A stretch of 9,758 bases of DNA. It comes from Deltaproteobacteria bacterium (GTDB lineage Bacteria; Desulfobacterota; DSM-4660; Desulfatiglandales; HGW-15). Positions 1 through 9,101 of this stretch are shown here, in pieces. Numbering within the stretch: the first letter of the stretch is position 1; every line of letters starts with the position of its first letter. The stretch covers positions 1-9,758 of the forward strand of contig JAIPEI010000102.1 of the NCBI GenBank assembly GCA_021737245.1. The letters run 5' to 3'. The position numbers and the translations under genes were made by a program. The notes under the pieces were generated by a model. That model made no database searches, was not told where the DNA came from, and was given only the letters and a program-made list of their open reading frames with translations.

Positions 1-2359
<2,359 letters not shown>

Positions 2360-2363
<4 letters not shown>

Positions 2364-3541
2364 GGCTTGGCTCCGGCGGGCGTGGGGCCGCCGGGGAGGA
2401 GGACGGGCGAGCCGTCTTCCAGCAGGTGGTGTCCCAGGGTCACCACCGCACCCTCCAGGGGCGGCTCCAGGAGCTCCGCCGCATCACCGCTCACGATTCC
2501 GAGGGTTACGGGAACGAAGCGGGCCCTCATCTCACGGGTGTCCACGGCGAAGACCCCCCTGCGGCCTTCCCGTCGCACCAGGGCGTCGGGCGGCACCAGT
2601 ACGGCGTCCCCGCGTCGCGCGAACTCGATCTCCGCTCGGACGAACATGCCGGGCTTGAGGCGTGCATCGGGGTTGGGGATCTCGATCTCGACCCGGGCCT
2701 GCCGGGAGGTTTCCTTGAGAAGAGGCGCCAGGCGGACGATCCGGCCGGCAAACCGCTCTCCGGGAAACGCCTCGGCCGAGACCGCGGCGACCTGGCCCAC
2801 CTCCACCTTGGGGTAGTCCTTTTCGATGACGTGGATCACGGCGATCACGGCCCCGATGTCCAGCACCGAGACAATGGCCTGGTTGGGGGCCAGCATGGCG
2901 CCCTCGTCCACGAACCGCTCGCCCACCGCCCAGTACGAGTCGGCCCCGCCGCCGCCGGCGCGGATGCGGGTGTAGGAGAGGCGCACCTCCGCGGCCTCCA
3001 GGGCGGCCTGCTTCTGCACCACCTGGGCCCGGGCGACGCGCTGCTTGGCCGTCTGCACCTTGAACTCGGCCTCAGCCTCGTCGAGCTCCGACTCGGAGGC
3101 GATCTGCTTCTCACGGAGCGCCCTCGCCCCCTCCAGCTCCCGCCCGGCGATCTCCAGGGCGCTGCGGCTCTCCTCCAGCTGGGCGCGGGCCACCTCCAGC
3201 TCGGCCCGGGCCTGCTCCACCTGCTGCACATATTCGCCCTGGTCGAGGACCGCCACCAGCCGGTCCGGGGTGAGACGGTCCCCCACGTGTACGAGAAGGC
3301 GCTCCAGGCGGCCTCCGATCTTGGGCGCGACCACGAACCGGCTCCTGGGGTGAAGCGTTCCGGTGAAAACACCCACGTCGCGGATGGTTCCCCTGCGCAT
3401 GGGCTGTGTTTCCACGGCCACTGCGGGCTTTTGCCGGGGACGCGGGCCGGCCGTCCCGGACTCGGACAGCTTCGTGTAGACCTGCCAGCCCACCAGCCCG
3501 AGCAGGCCAAGGAGGACCAGGAGGAGAAATGCCTTTTTCAT
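2360..3541 (-). CDS. RND efflux periplasmic adaptor (HlyD/membrane fusion protein family)
   Basis: This 393-residue adaptor links the RND pump to an outer-membrane channel. I chose the ATG at 3541, not the in-frame extension to 3715, because it begins a typical N-terminal membrane anchor (MKKAFLLLVLLGLLGLVGWQ) and has a GAGG Shine-Dalgarno seven bases upstream. There is no lipobox cysteine, so it is an uncleaved or signal-anchored adaptor rather than a lipoprotein. In order it shows: the anchor (about 4-20); the first lipoyl half (about 65-98, 'VVAPKIGGRLERLLVHVGD'); a long Ala/Glu/Arg-rich coiled-coil hairpin (about 100-190); the second lipoyl half near 'LSYTRIRAGG'; a beta-barrel with 'RLKPGMFVRAEIE'; and a membrane-proximal domain near 'VLVPPDALVRREGRRGVFAV'. 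Its stop TGA overlaps the pump's ATG. The glycine run GGGG after the second lipoyl half is a slightly unusual insertion. Substrate range is unknown. Confidence 0.94.
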
Positions 3542-3571
3542 GACGGGGCCTCGTTCTAAATGCGGGCGCAC

Positions 3572-3577
3572 ATCATA
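3572..3577 (-). promoter_or_regulatory. candidate -10 box for the efflux operon
   Basis: Read on the minus strand this is TATGAT, a 5/6 match to TATAAT, about 30 bases upstream of the adaptor ATG at 3541. No convincing -35 box is present at 16-18 bp. The adjacent upstream sequence contains two CCGGAAA direct repeats about 13 bp apart (3578-3600 on the plus strand), which could be a regulator site. This is a weak, sequence-only call. Confidence 0.3.
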
Positions 3578-3958
3578 CCGGAAATCGGAGCCGGAAAACA
3601 CGCAAAATGTGGGTGAGCATTCGCCTCGATCCGCCCCGAGCACACCCTCCTCTCCCTCGCCCCCGTTGCATCCATGGGCCTGCGCATGCCGGCGCCGTTG
3701 CACACCAAGATCCACTGCGCCTGTTCCGCCCGGCAGGGATCCCCGAAAAGGCAGGGCGTCGCCAACACACAGGTAAGCACGAAAAGTGGATGGAGTCGCA
3801 AAGAGCCCGGAGCTTCGATATCTGCCCCCGGCGCTTCAATAGGTTATACCCTTTCCAGCGGTGGATGAGAGAGTGTGAGAAGGCCGGCCTCCTCGAGGTG
3901 TGATAGAATCACCCTCATTCAATAACGTACTCAAAGGTGCAAGAAAGGAGGGCAGCCA
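3578..3958. other. intergenic region without recognisable gene
   Basis: This stretch separates the leftward efflux operon from the rightward kinase gene. Short open frames exist on both strands (for example 81- and 88-residue frames on the minus strand starting near 3801 and 3839). They lack good ribosome binding sites and are low in hydrophobic structure, with no family resemblance, so I do not call them. An imperfect inverted repeat GGTG-T-GAT / ATC-ACC occurs at about 3897-3913, followed by a less GC-rich patch up to the AGGAGG at about 3946-3951. The patch may be the edge of the mobile-element remnant described next. Confidence 0.5.
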
Positions 3959-4047
3959 TGAAAGAATGATAGCACAGAGTTCTTTGTCGGGATAGACCCT
4001 GGGGACAAGTCGAACAAGGTTGCCGTTCTGCGCCGGCGAGAAATGGC
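3959..4047 (+). pseudogene. possible N-terminal remnant of an IS110-type (DEDD) transposase
   Basis: A strong Shine-Dalgarno (AAGGAGGG) precedes an ATG at 3958-3960, but that frame stops after three codons (Met-Lys-Glu-stop). In the adjacent frame the DNA reads S-T-E then FFVGIDPGDKSNKVAVL (about 3973-4030). This resembles the first beta-strand and 'GID' catalytic aspartate region that starts IS110-family transposases. Removing a single base near 3968 would join the ATG to this frame as MKEDSTEFFVGID. The resemblance then fades within about 30 codons, just before the kinase gene. I infer a frameshifted, truncated insertion-sequence fragment. Alternatives are a chance reading frame, or another RuvC-fold protein fragment. 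No terminal repeats or target duplication were identified. Confidence 0.4.
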
Positions 4048-4113
4048 TTGCGGTTTGACAGGCCGGGCGCGGACTCTCGAAGCGGCGCGCATGCGCGGAG
4101 GGGATGGTCGGTC

Positions 4114-5640
4114 GTGCAGAGGAAGCCCACCTGCGATGAGCTGGCGCAGAGGGTGCGCGAGCTGGAGGAGGTAACCCGGGAGCTCCGGGCCACCCAGGAG
4201 GCCCTGCGGAACAGCGAGGAGCGGTACCGGCTGCTGGCCGACTTCACCTACGACCTGGAGACCTGGCGCGGGCCGGACGGAAGGTACCTGTACGTCTCTC
4301 CCTCGTGCGAGCGGGTCACGGGGTACCACCACCGGGAGTTCCTGAAGGATCCCTGGCTCGTCGAAAAGATCGTCCATCCCGAGGATCGGGACCGGGTGGT
4401 CCGGCACTTCCGTCGCCATTTCGGAGAGGGCGGGGTGGGGCACATCGACTTCAGAATCCGGACCCGGCAGGGCGGGGAGCGCTGGATCAGCCACTACTGC
4501 CAGCCGGTCTACGGACGGGACGGCACCTGGCTGGGCCGACGCTGCAGCAACCGGGACTTCACCGAGCGGAAGGCGACCGAGAACGCGTTGCGGGAGTCCG
4601 ACGCTAGACATCGGGCCGTGGTGGAGGGGTTCGACGGCTTGATCTACGTCTGCTCCAGGGACTACCTCGTCGAGTTCATGAACCCCCGTTTCATCAAGCG
4701 CACCGGCCGGGACGCCACCGGGGAGCTCTGCTACAAGGCGCTCCACGACCTCGACTCGATTTGTCCCTGGTGCGCGAACGACCGGGTGTTCCGGGGTGAA
4801 ACCATACGCTGGGAGGTGAAGAGCCCCAAGGACGGTCGCTGGTACTACATCGTGAACACCCCGATCCGCCACGTGGACGGCAGCATGTCCAAGCAGGCGA
4901 TGATCCTGGACATCACCGAACGGAAGCTGGCGGTCGAGGCGCTCGAGAAGAGCGCCGAGAACCTGAAGCTGTTCGCCTACTCCGTCTCGCACGACCTCAA
5001 GAGCCCGGCCGTGGGTATCTACGGGCTGGCCCAACGGTTGCGCAACACCTGCTACGACGAGCTGGGCGAAAAAGGAAGGGCCTGCTGCGATCAGATCCAG
5101 AAGGCGGCCGAGCACGTCTCCGACCTGGTCTCCCAGATCAACGTATACATCGCCGCGAAGACCGAACGTCTTCAGGTTGAGCACCTGTCCCTCGAAGAGG
5201 TGTTGGCCATGATCCGCGAGGAGTTCTCTGGCCGCATGGGCATTCGGGACATCCACTGGTCCGAGCCCGAGCGCCCTCCGGAGATTCAGGCGGATCGGGT
5301 AGGGGTGCTGCGGGTTGTGCGGAACCTGGTGGACAACGCCTTGAAGTACGGCGGGGACGATCTGCACGAGATCCGCGTCGATTGCGGTGAGTCGGACTCC
5401 CACTACCGGATCTCCGTGAGCAACGACGGCACGCTCATCCGCAAGGAGGACGCCGAGAGGATCTTTGGACCCTTTCAGCGGCACGACGCTTTCGGCGGTG
5501 TGGAGGGTGTGGGGCTGGGGCTGGCCATCGTGAAGCAGATCGCCGAGCAGCACGGCGGGACGGTGCAGGCGGAGGCGAAGGGCGGCAAATGGACTACGTT
5601 CCACGTGACCCTGGCCAAGGCGCTCCCGGGAGATGGATAG
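4114..5640 (+). CDS. soluble PAS-PAS sensor histidine kinase
   Basis: This 508-residue kinase is predicted to be cytoplasmic because no membrane segment is visible. I chose the GTG at 4114 (GGAGGGG lies ten bases upstream) because it gives the N-terminus VQRKPTCDELAQRVRELEE, a form widespread among Desulfobacterota PAS proteins. An upstream in-frame TTG at 4048 would add 22 low-complexity residues. Domain order: coiled coil (10-35); PAS 1 (about 35-152, ending DFTERK); PAS 2 (about 165-271, ending DITERK); HisKA with the H-box SVSHDLKSP (phospho-acceptor H293); and HATPase_c (about 395-501) with N-box RNLVDNALKYGG, F-box FGPFQR and G2 box GVGLGLAIVKQ. The G1 box is reduced to SNDGTLI, losing the second glycine of DxGxG. 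PAS 2 carries C206, C217 and C220 in a C-x10-CPWC pattern, which may bind metal or sense redox. No response regulator is adjacent, so the kinase is an orphan in this window. The signal is unknown. Confidence 0.92.
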   Translation: MQRKPTCDELAQRVRELEEVTRELRATQEALRNSEERYRLLADFTYDLETWRGPDGRYLYVSPSCERVTGYHHREFLKDPWLVEKIVHPEDRDRVVRHFRRHFGEGGVGHIDFRIRTRQGGERWISHYCQPVYGRDGTWLGRRCSNRDFTERKATENALRESDARHRAVVEGFDGLIYVCSRDYLVEFMNPRFIKRTGRDATGELCYKALHDLDSICPWCANDRVFRGETIRWEVKSPKDGRWYYIVNTPIRHVDGSMSKQAMILDITERKLAVEALEKSAENLKLFAYSVSHDLKSPAVGIYGLAQRLRNTCYDELGEKGRACCDQIQKAAEHVSDLVSQINVYIAAKTERLQVEHLSLEEVLAMIREEFSGRMGIRDIHWSEPERPPEIQADRVGVLRVVRNLVDNALKYGGDDLHEIRVDCGESDSHYRISVSNDGTLIRKEDAERIFGPFQRHDAFGGVEGVGLGLAIVKQIAEQHGGTVQAEAKGGKWTTFHVTLAKALPGDG

Positions 5641-5641
5641 G

Positions 5642-5682
5642 GCCGGGCTCGAACCCCGGCTGGGAATTGCCGGGGGGGGGTT
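5642..5682. terminator. GC-rich hairpins between convergent genes (possible bidirectional terminator)
   Basis: Directly after the kinase stop there are two mutually exclusive perfect stems that share the CCCCGGC segment. One is GCCGGG (5642-5647) with CCCGGC (5655-5660) around a seven-base loop. The other is CCCCGGC (5654-5660) with GCCGGGG (5669-5675) around an eight-base loop. Neither is followed by a T-tract on either strand, so this is at best a weak or factor-assisted terminator for the convergent kinase and enolase-superfamily genes. Confidence 0.35.
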
Positions 5683-5742
5683 CTCCAGGAAGTGCCGGCA
5701 GCGTTCCGTGTAGAGCAGGGCGAGGCGGTCGCCGCTGTTCAC
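5675..5742 (-). pseudogene. possible truncated 5' end of a gene following the enolase-superfamily gene
   Basis: Five bases after the enolase-superfamily stop, a GTG at 5742 (minus strand) opens a frame reading V-N-S-G-D-R then LALLYTERCRHFLENPPP. It looks protein-like although it lies in a nominally intergenic gap. It then runs into the eight-base G run (5672-5679) and the antisense of the kinase, where protein character is lost. It may be the beginning of a lost downstream operon gene, cut off when the kinase segment arrived. I recognise no family, and the start lacks a strong Shine-Dalgarno, so chance is a real alternative. Confidence 0.2.
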
Positions 5743-5747
5743 CTGCT

Positions 5748-6854
5748 TTACCCGAAGCTCATCACGGGAGCGCCGAAGAGCGCGAGGTCGGGGCTCACGC
5801 CCAGGCCGTGCCCCTTGGGGAGCTCGAGGAAGCCGTCCCGGATCTCCGGACCGTTCTCCGGGTCGTAGTGGGTCTCGATGTAGGGCGCCGCGATCCACAC
5901 CCCCTCCAGGAGCGAAGGCCTCATTGTGGCGGCCAGATGGATGCAGGCCGCGGCGATGATGTCCCCGCCCCAGGCGTCGTCGCAGGTGGCAGGGAGGCCC
6001 GCTTCCCGGCAGATGTCCCGGATCGTGCGCATGGGCGTGAGGCCGCCCACCCGGGTGACCTTCAGGCCGAAACCGTCCGCTGCGTCCTCCCCGATGCATC
6101 GGAGCACGGTCCGGATGTCCTCGGCGGACTCGTCCAGGAAAAGGGGGTGGGCCAGCCCCGGCCGGAGAGCGCGATTCTCCTCGTAGGTGGAGCAGGGCTG
6201 CTCCAGGACCAGGGGAAGGTCCCGGCACTGGAGGGAGACCAGCCTGGCGTCCCGCGAGGTCCAGGCCCGGTTGGCGTCCACTACCAGGGAGACCCCCGGG
6301 GAAAGCGCTTCCGACACCCGGCGAACGGCCTCCATGTCCTCCTGGAGGTTCCGTCCCCCCACCTTGAGCTGGATGCGTTTGAACCCCTCCGCCTCCTTTT
6401 CCCGGGCCGTTCTCACCGCCTCGTCCGGTGGGAGCACTCCAATGGAGTAGTAGGAGGGGACGCGCTCCCGGCGGGGCCCGCCGAGCAGATCGCACACCCG
6501 GACGCCGAGGGCCTTCCCCAGGAGGTCCCAGAGCGCAATGTCCACGGCCGCCTTGGCGTACCGGGCGCCGTTCAGTGAGGCCTCCATGGCCTCGCGAGCC
6601 GGGTCGAGGTGAAGCGGGTTCAGCCCGATCAGGCAGGGGCCCATCTCCTGGAGGGCGGCCCTCGCCCCCAGCGCGTGCTGGGGCTGGTACACCGGTCCCA
6701 CGGGGCAGGTCTCCCCGAACCCGGAAAGGCCGGCGTCGGTTGCGATCCGGACGACGGTCGTGTCCAGGCTGGACAGGGCCTTGCCGGCGATGCAAAAGGA
6801 TCCGCCCATAACCGGCAGATCCCGCCGATAGACGTGGATCTCTGTGATACGCAT
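5748..6854 (-). CDS. enolase-superfamily enzyme, proline-betaine 2-epimerase / cis-3-hydroxyproline dehydratase type
   Basis: This is a 368-residue mandelate-racemase/muconate-lactonizing-type enzyme. I chose the ATG at 6854 (GGGAGGA five bases upstream, MRITEIHVYRRDLPV start); the in-frame extension to 6932 is rejected. Visible features: an N-terminal capping domain with ETCPVGPVY (Y56), and a barrel with K164 on the second strand (RIQLKVGG). Metal ligands are D193 (VVDANRAW), E218 (LEQPC) and D241 (FLDES), and the second catalytic lysine is K265 (GLKVTRVGG). It ends with CDDAWGGDI (D292) and EGVWIAAPY (W320). This lysine-pair architecture supports 1,1-proton transfer. From memory, the ETCPVGPxY, CDDAWGGDI and W320 regions closely match Pelagibaca hydroxyproline-betaine epimerase (HpbD), where such residues form the ammonium pocket. 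They also resemble cis-3-hydroxy-L-proline dehydratases, which cannot be excluded. Divergent transcription from a corrinoid methyl-transfer operon favours a betaine substrate (inference). Confidence 0.88.
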   Translation of the reverse strand: MRITEIHVYRRDLPVMGGSFCIAGKALSSLDTTVVRIATDAGLSGFGETCPVGPVYQPQHALGARAALQEMGPCLIGLNPLHLDPAREAMEASLNGARYAKAAVDIALWDLLGKALGVRVCDLLGGPRRERVPSYYSIGVLPPDEAVRTAREKEAEGFKRIQLKVGGRNLQEDMEAVRRVSEALSPGVSLVVDANRAWTSRDARLVSLQCRDLPLVLEQPCSTYEENRALRPGLAHPLFLDESAEDIRTVLRCIGEDAADGFGLKVTRVGGLTPMRTIRDICREAGLPATCDDAWGGDIIAAACIHLAATMRPSLLEGVWIAAPYIETHYDPENGPEIRDGFLELPKGHGLGVSPDLALFGAPVMSFG

Positions 6855-6908
6855 GGCGTCCTCCCGTACCCGCCGAGGGTAGCATGTCCCTTTCCCGCCC
6901 GCCATCCG

Positions 6909-6965
6909 AAAATTCCCCTTGACAGGATTCAATTTTAAGAATTACTTTATTTATTAATTTATATC
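6909..6965. promoter_or_regulatory. AT-rich divergent control region with candidate operator
   Basis: This is the only strongly AT-rich patch in an otherwise GC-rich window, lying between the enolase-superfamily gene and the regulator gene. An inverted repeat, AAAATT (6909-6914) and AATTTT (6931-6936), flanks the rightward -35 box. AATT recurs at 6931, 6940 and 6956. I infer that the XRE-cupin regulator binds here to control itself and both transcription units. A leftward -10-like TATAAA is present (6958-6963, minus strand), but no matching -35 was found. Confidence 0.45.
6919..6948 (+). promoter_or_regulatory. sigma70-type promoter for the regulator/corrinoid operon
   Basis: A perfect -35 TTGACA (6919-6924) is followed after 18 bp by TACTTT (6943-6948), a 3/6 match to the -10 consensus that includes its conserved ends. 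Transcription would start near 6955, leaving a leader of about 45 bases before the TTG start codon at 7002. The -10 is poor, which is compatible with a regulated promoter. This is the best promoter-like match in the window. Confidence 0.5.
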
Positions 6966-7001
6966 TAACATTTCTTCGGTCCGGATCACGAGGAGGATCG
7001 C

Positions 7002-7556
7002 TTGCAGGAGAACGAAGCCATCGGCCGCTTGCTCAACGAGTGGCGTACGCAGAAAGGCTTGACGCTTCAGCAGCTGGCGGACGAGGTGGGGGTCTCGGCC
7101 GCCTTCATCTCCCAGGTGGAGAACGGCAAGGCCTCGCCCTCCATCGCCAACCTGCGGGGACTGGCCAGGGCCCTGGGCCATCGGGTGGTGGACTTCTTCA
7201 TCGACGAGCTGATCGACGATCCCATGGTCCTGCCCGAGGTTATGTGGACGGACGTGGACATGGCGGGTTGGGATGCCACCATCCGGCAGATGGTGCGGAT
7301 CGCCGGCAACAAGCAGATGCAGCCCTTTTACACGGTGATCAAGCCCGGAAAGGGCAGCCGCGACATGTTTTCCCACCCGGGCGAGGAGTTCGGCGTCGTG
7401 CTATCGGGCGAGATGACTCTGACCGTAGGGGAGCACGTCTACCGGGTCAAGGCCCTTTCCTCGTTCTACTACTCCTGTCTGCTGCCCCACTCGTGGATCA
7501 ACGAGGGCGAGGAGGACTGCGTGGTGGTCTGGGTGGTGAGCCCGCCATCCTGGTAG
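7002..7556 (+). CDS. XRE-family regulator with C-terminal cupin domain
   Basis: This 184-residue transcription factor has an N-terminal Cro/C1-type helix-turn-helix (about residues 8-63; LTLQQLADEVGVSAAFISQV then ENGKASPS) and a C-terminal cupin sensor (about 105-180). Cupin motif 1 is FSHPGEEFGVVLSGEMTL (H125, E128/E129) and motif 2 is PHSWINEGEED (H163). These give a potential metal or small-molecule pocket. The start is TTG at 7002, supported by AGGAGG at 6991-6996 with five-base spacing; no in-frame ATG precedes the HTH. Proteins of this architecture commonly sit beside amine, amino-acid or methyltransferase catabolic genes and respond to the pathway substrate. Its position, divergent from the enolase-superfamily gene and 45 bases ahead of the corrinoid protein gene, makes it the likely local regulator. 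The ligand is unknown. Confidence 0.93.
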   Translation: MQENEAIGRLLNEWRTQKGLTLQQLADEVGVSAAFISQVENGKASPSIANLRGLARALGHRVVDFFIDELIDDPMVLPEVMWTDVDMAGWDATIRQMVRIAGNKQMQPFYTVIKPGKGSRDMFSHPGEEFGVVLSGEMTLTVGEHVYRVKALSSFYYSCLLPHSWINEGEEDCVVVWVVSPPSW

Positions 7557-7601
7557 GTATTTTCAAGGCAGCTTTTCCAGCCTGGGAGGGTAAGAGAAGT
7601 C

Positions 7602-8228
7602 ATGGCGATCAACGACATCTATCAGGCGGTTCTACGGTTTGACAAAAGCGGCATGGCCGGCCTGGTCCAGGTAGAGCTGGACGCTGGAACCGACATCGCG
7701 TCGCTCCTGAACGAGGGGCTCATTGCCGCGCTCGACGAGGTGGGCGATCGGTTCAGCCGGGGGGAGCTTTTCATCCCCGAGATGCTCCAGGCGGCCCAGG
7801 CCGCCCAGCAGGGGCTCGACATCCTGAAGCCCCTCCTGACGGAAACGAACAGCCGGTCGGCCGGAACCGTCGTCATCGGCACGGTCAAGGGGGATCTCCA
7901 CGACATCGGCAAGAGCCTGGTCAAGATGATGCTGAAGGGCGCCGGGTTCCAGGTCGTCGACCTGGGGGTGGACGTGCCTCTGGAGCGGTTCGTCCGGGCC
8001 GTGGAGGAAAACCGGGCGGACATTATTGCCCTGTCGGCGCTCCTCACCACCACCATGCCGGCCATGGGGGAAGCGGTGGCTGCGTTCCGCGGAAACGGGA
8101 GCCGGGTCAAGGTCATGGTGGGCGGAGCCCCGGTGACCGAGGCATTCGCCGAGCGGATCGGCGCGGACGGATACGCCGGGGACGCCTCGCAGGCGGTTTC
8201 CCTGGCCCGCAGCCTCATGGCGGGGTGA
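7602..8228 (+). CDS. methyltransferase cognate corrinoid protein (MtbC/MttC/MtgC-like)
   Basis: This 208-residue protein shuttles a methyl group on a cobamide cofactor between a substrate:corrinoid methyltransferase and a methylcorrinoid:tetrahydrofolate methyltransferase in the cytoplasm. It has the usual two parts: an N-terminal helical cap (about 1-85, with 'DEVGDRFSRGELFIPEML') and a Rossmann-like B12-binding domain (about 88-206). The cobalamin signature is complete: GDLHDIG (97-103, lower axial ligand H100), SALLTTTM (S145) and GGAP (174-177). Length is normal for the family. GGGAGGG lies 11 bases upstream of the ATG. The next gene starts 16 bases after the stop, and both products belong to one methyl-transfer route, so they are very probably co-transcribed. 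Which substrate methyltransferase it partners cannot be read from this protein; no MttB-type gene lies in the window. Confidence 0.94.
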   Translation: MAINDIYQAVLRFDKSGMAGLVQVELDAGTDIASLLNEGLIAALDEVGDRFSRGELFIPEMLQAAQAAQQGLDILKPLLTETNSRSAGTVVIGTVKGDLHDIGKSLVKMMLKGAGFQVVDLGVDVPLERFVRAVEENRADIIALSALLTTTMPAMGEAVAAFRGNGSRVKVMVGGAPVTEAFAERIGADGYAGDASQAVSLARSLMAG

Positions 8229-8244
8229 GGGAAGAGGGCGGCCC

Positions 8245-9045
8245 ATGATCATCGTCGGAGAGCTCATCAACGCCTCCCGCAAGCCCGTGGCTGCGCCCCT
8301 GGAGGCCGGGGACCGGGAGGCCGTCGCGCGCCTGGCCCGGGACCAGATCGCGGCCGGGGCCGACTACGTGGACGTCAACGCCGGCCTCTTCGAGGACCGG
8401 GAGGCCGAGCTCCTCTGCTGGCTGGTGGAGGTGGTGCAGGCGGCCGTGCAGGCGCCCTGCAGCCTGGACAGCCCCAACCCCGAGGCCATCGAGGCCGCCC
8501 TGTCCGTCCACCGGGGCACCCCCATGATCAACTCCATCTCCCTGGAGAAGGACCGCTGGGAGCTGCTGCTCCCGCTCCTTCGAGGGACCGGCGCCCGGGT
8601 GGTGGCGCTCTGCATGTCCGATGAGGGCATGCCCCGGACGTGCGATCAGCGGCTTGCCATCGCCGAGCGGCTGGTCGAGGGGCTCACCGGCGCGGGGATC
8701 CCCCTGGAGAACATCTACCTGGATCCCCTGGTGCAGCCGGTCTCCACGAACACGGCCTGCGGCCTCGAGCTGCTGGAGGCCGTGGAGGGAATCATGAAGC
8801 GCTGGCCCGGGGTGCACACCCTGTGCGGGATGAGCAACATCTCCTTCGGGCTGCCCGGGAGAAAGCGCATCAACGAGACCTTCCTGGTCATGGCCGTCTC
8901 CCGGGGCCTGGACGGCGCCATCCTCGATCCCCTGGACCGGCGGACGGCTGCGGCCCTGGCCACGGCCGAGATGCTGGCCGGGAGGGACGATTTTTGTGCA
9001 CGATACCTCGAGGCCTTTCGCGCGGGGCTGCTGGCGGACCGCTGA
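8245..9045 (+). CDS. methylcorrinoid:tetrahydrofolate methyltransferase (MtgA/AcsE-like, pterin-binding)
   Basis: This 266-residue TIM-barrel protein of the dihydropteroate-synthase-like fold transfers the methyl group from the corrinoid protein to tetrahydrofolate (or the reverse), feeding one-carbon metabolism. Pterin-binding signatures appear in order: GELIN (5-9), DVNAG (43-47), SLDSPNP (73-79, D75), MINSIS (94-99, N96), LDPLVQPVST (159-168, D160) and GMSNISFGLP (195-204, N198). These match the pterin-contact positions known for acetogen AcsE and for MtgA of the glycine-betaine system. Length is typical. The ATG at 8245 follows a GA-rich Shine-Dalgarno and lies 16 bases after the corrinoid gene. 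No carbonyl-branch (CODH/ACS, CFeSP) genes are nearby, which with the adjacent corrinoid protein favours a role in methylamine/betaine catabolism rather than acetogenesis. The exact donor is unknown. Confidence 0.92.
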   Translation: MIIVGELINASRKPVAAPLEAGDREAVARLARDQIAAGADYVDVNAGLFEDREAELLCWLVEVVQAAVQAPCSLDSPNPEAIEAALSVHRGTPMINSISLEKDRWELLLPLLRGTGARVVALCMSDEGMPRTCDQRLAIAERLVEGLTGAGIPLENIYLDPLVQPVSTNTACGLELLEAVEGIMKRWPGVHTLCGMSNISFGLPGRKRINETFLVMAVSRGLDGAILDPLDRRTAAALATAEMLAGRDDFCARYLEAFRAGLLADR

Positions 9046-9067
9046 AGGGAGTCCGTCCCCGGCGTCC

Positions 9068-9080
9068 CGGCTTCGAGCCG
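9068..9080 (+). other. small hairpin in the methyltransferase/oxidoreductase gap
   Basis: CGGCT and AGCCG form a perfect five-base-pair stem with a TCG loop, just before the weak alternative ATG at 9081 and about 20 bases upstream of the preferred start at 9102. There is no T-tract, so it is not a standard terminator. It could mark an mRNA processing or translation-tuning site, or be chance in GC-rich DNA. Confidence 0.2.
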
Positions 9081-9101
9081 ATGAGCAAGGAGAAGGTGAC
9101 C

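Noticed and set aside
2426..3559. A 377-codon open frame on the plus strand opposite the adaptor
   Set aside because: The composition is typical of antisense frames in GC-rich DNA, and the adaptor on the other strand explains the region.
3556..3839. Two overlapping small minus-strand open frames upstream of the adaptor
   Set aside because: There is no Shine-Dalgarno, signal peptide or recognisable family, and they overlap each other in different frames. They are probably non-coding.
5641..5665. tRNA T-arm-like sequence (CCGGG-CTCGAAC-CCCGG) after the kinase stop
   Set aside because: No acceptor stem, anticodon arm or CCA end accompanies it, and the loop lacks the first T. It is better explained as an intergenic hairpin.
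3931..6885. A 984-codon open frame on the minus strand
   Set aside because: It runs antisense to the kinase and out of frame with the enolase-superfamily gene. Its Pro/Gly/Arg-rich translation has no domain character, so it is a high-GC shadow frame.
8245..9045. Assignment of the methyltransferase to the Wood-Ljungdahl acetyl-CoA pathway (AcsE)
   Set aside because: Residues alone cannot separate AcsE from MtgA-type proteins. The adjacent MtbC/MttC-like corrinoid protein and the absence of CFeSP or CODH/ACS genes favour an amine/betaine role.
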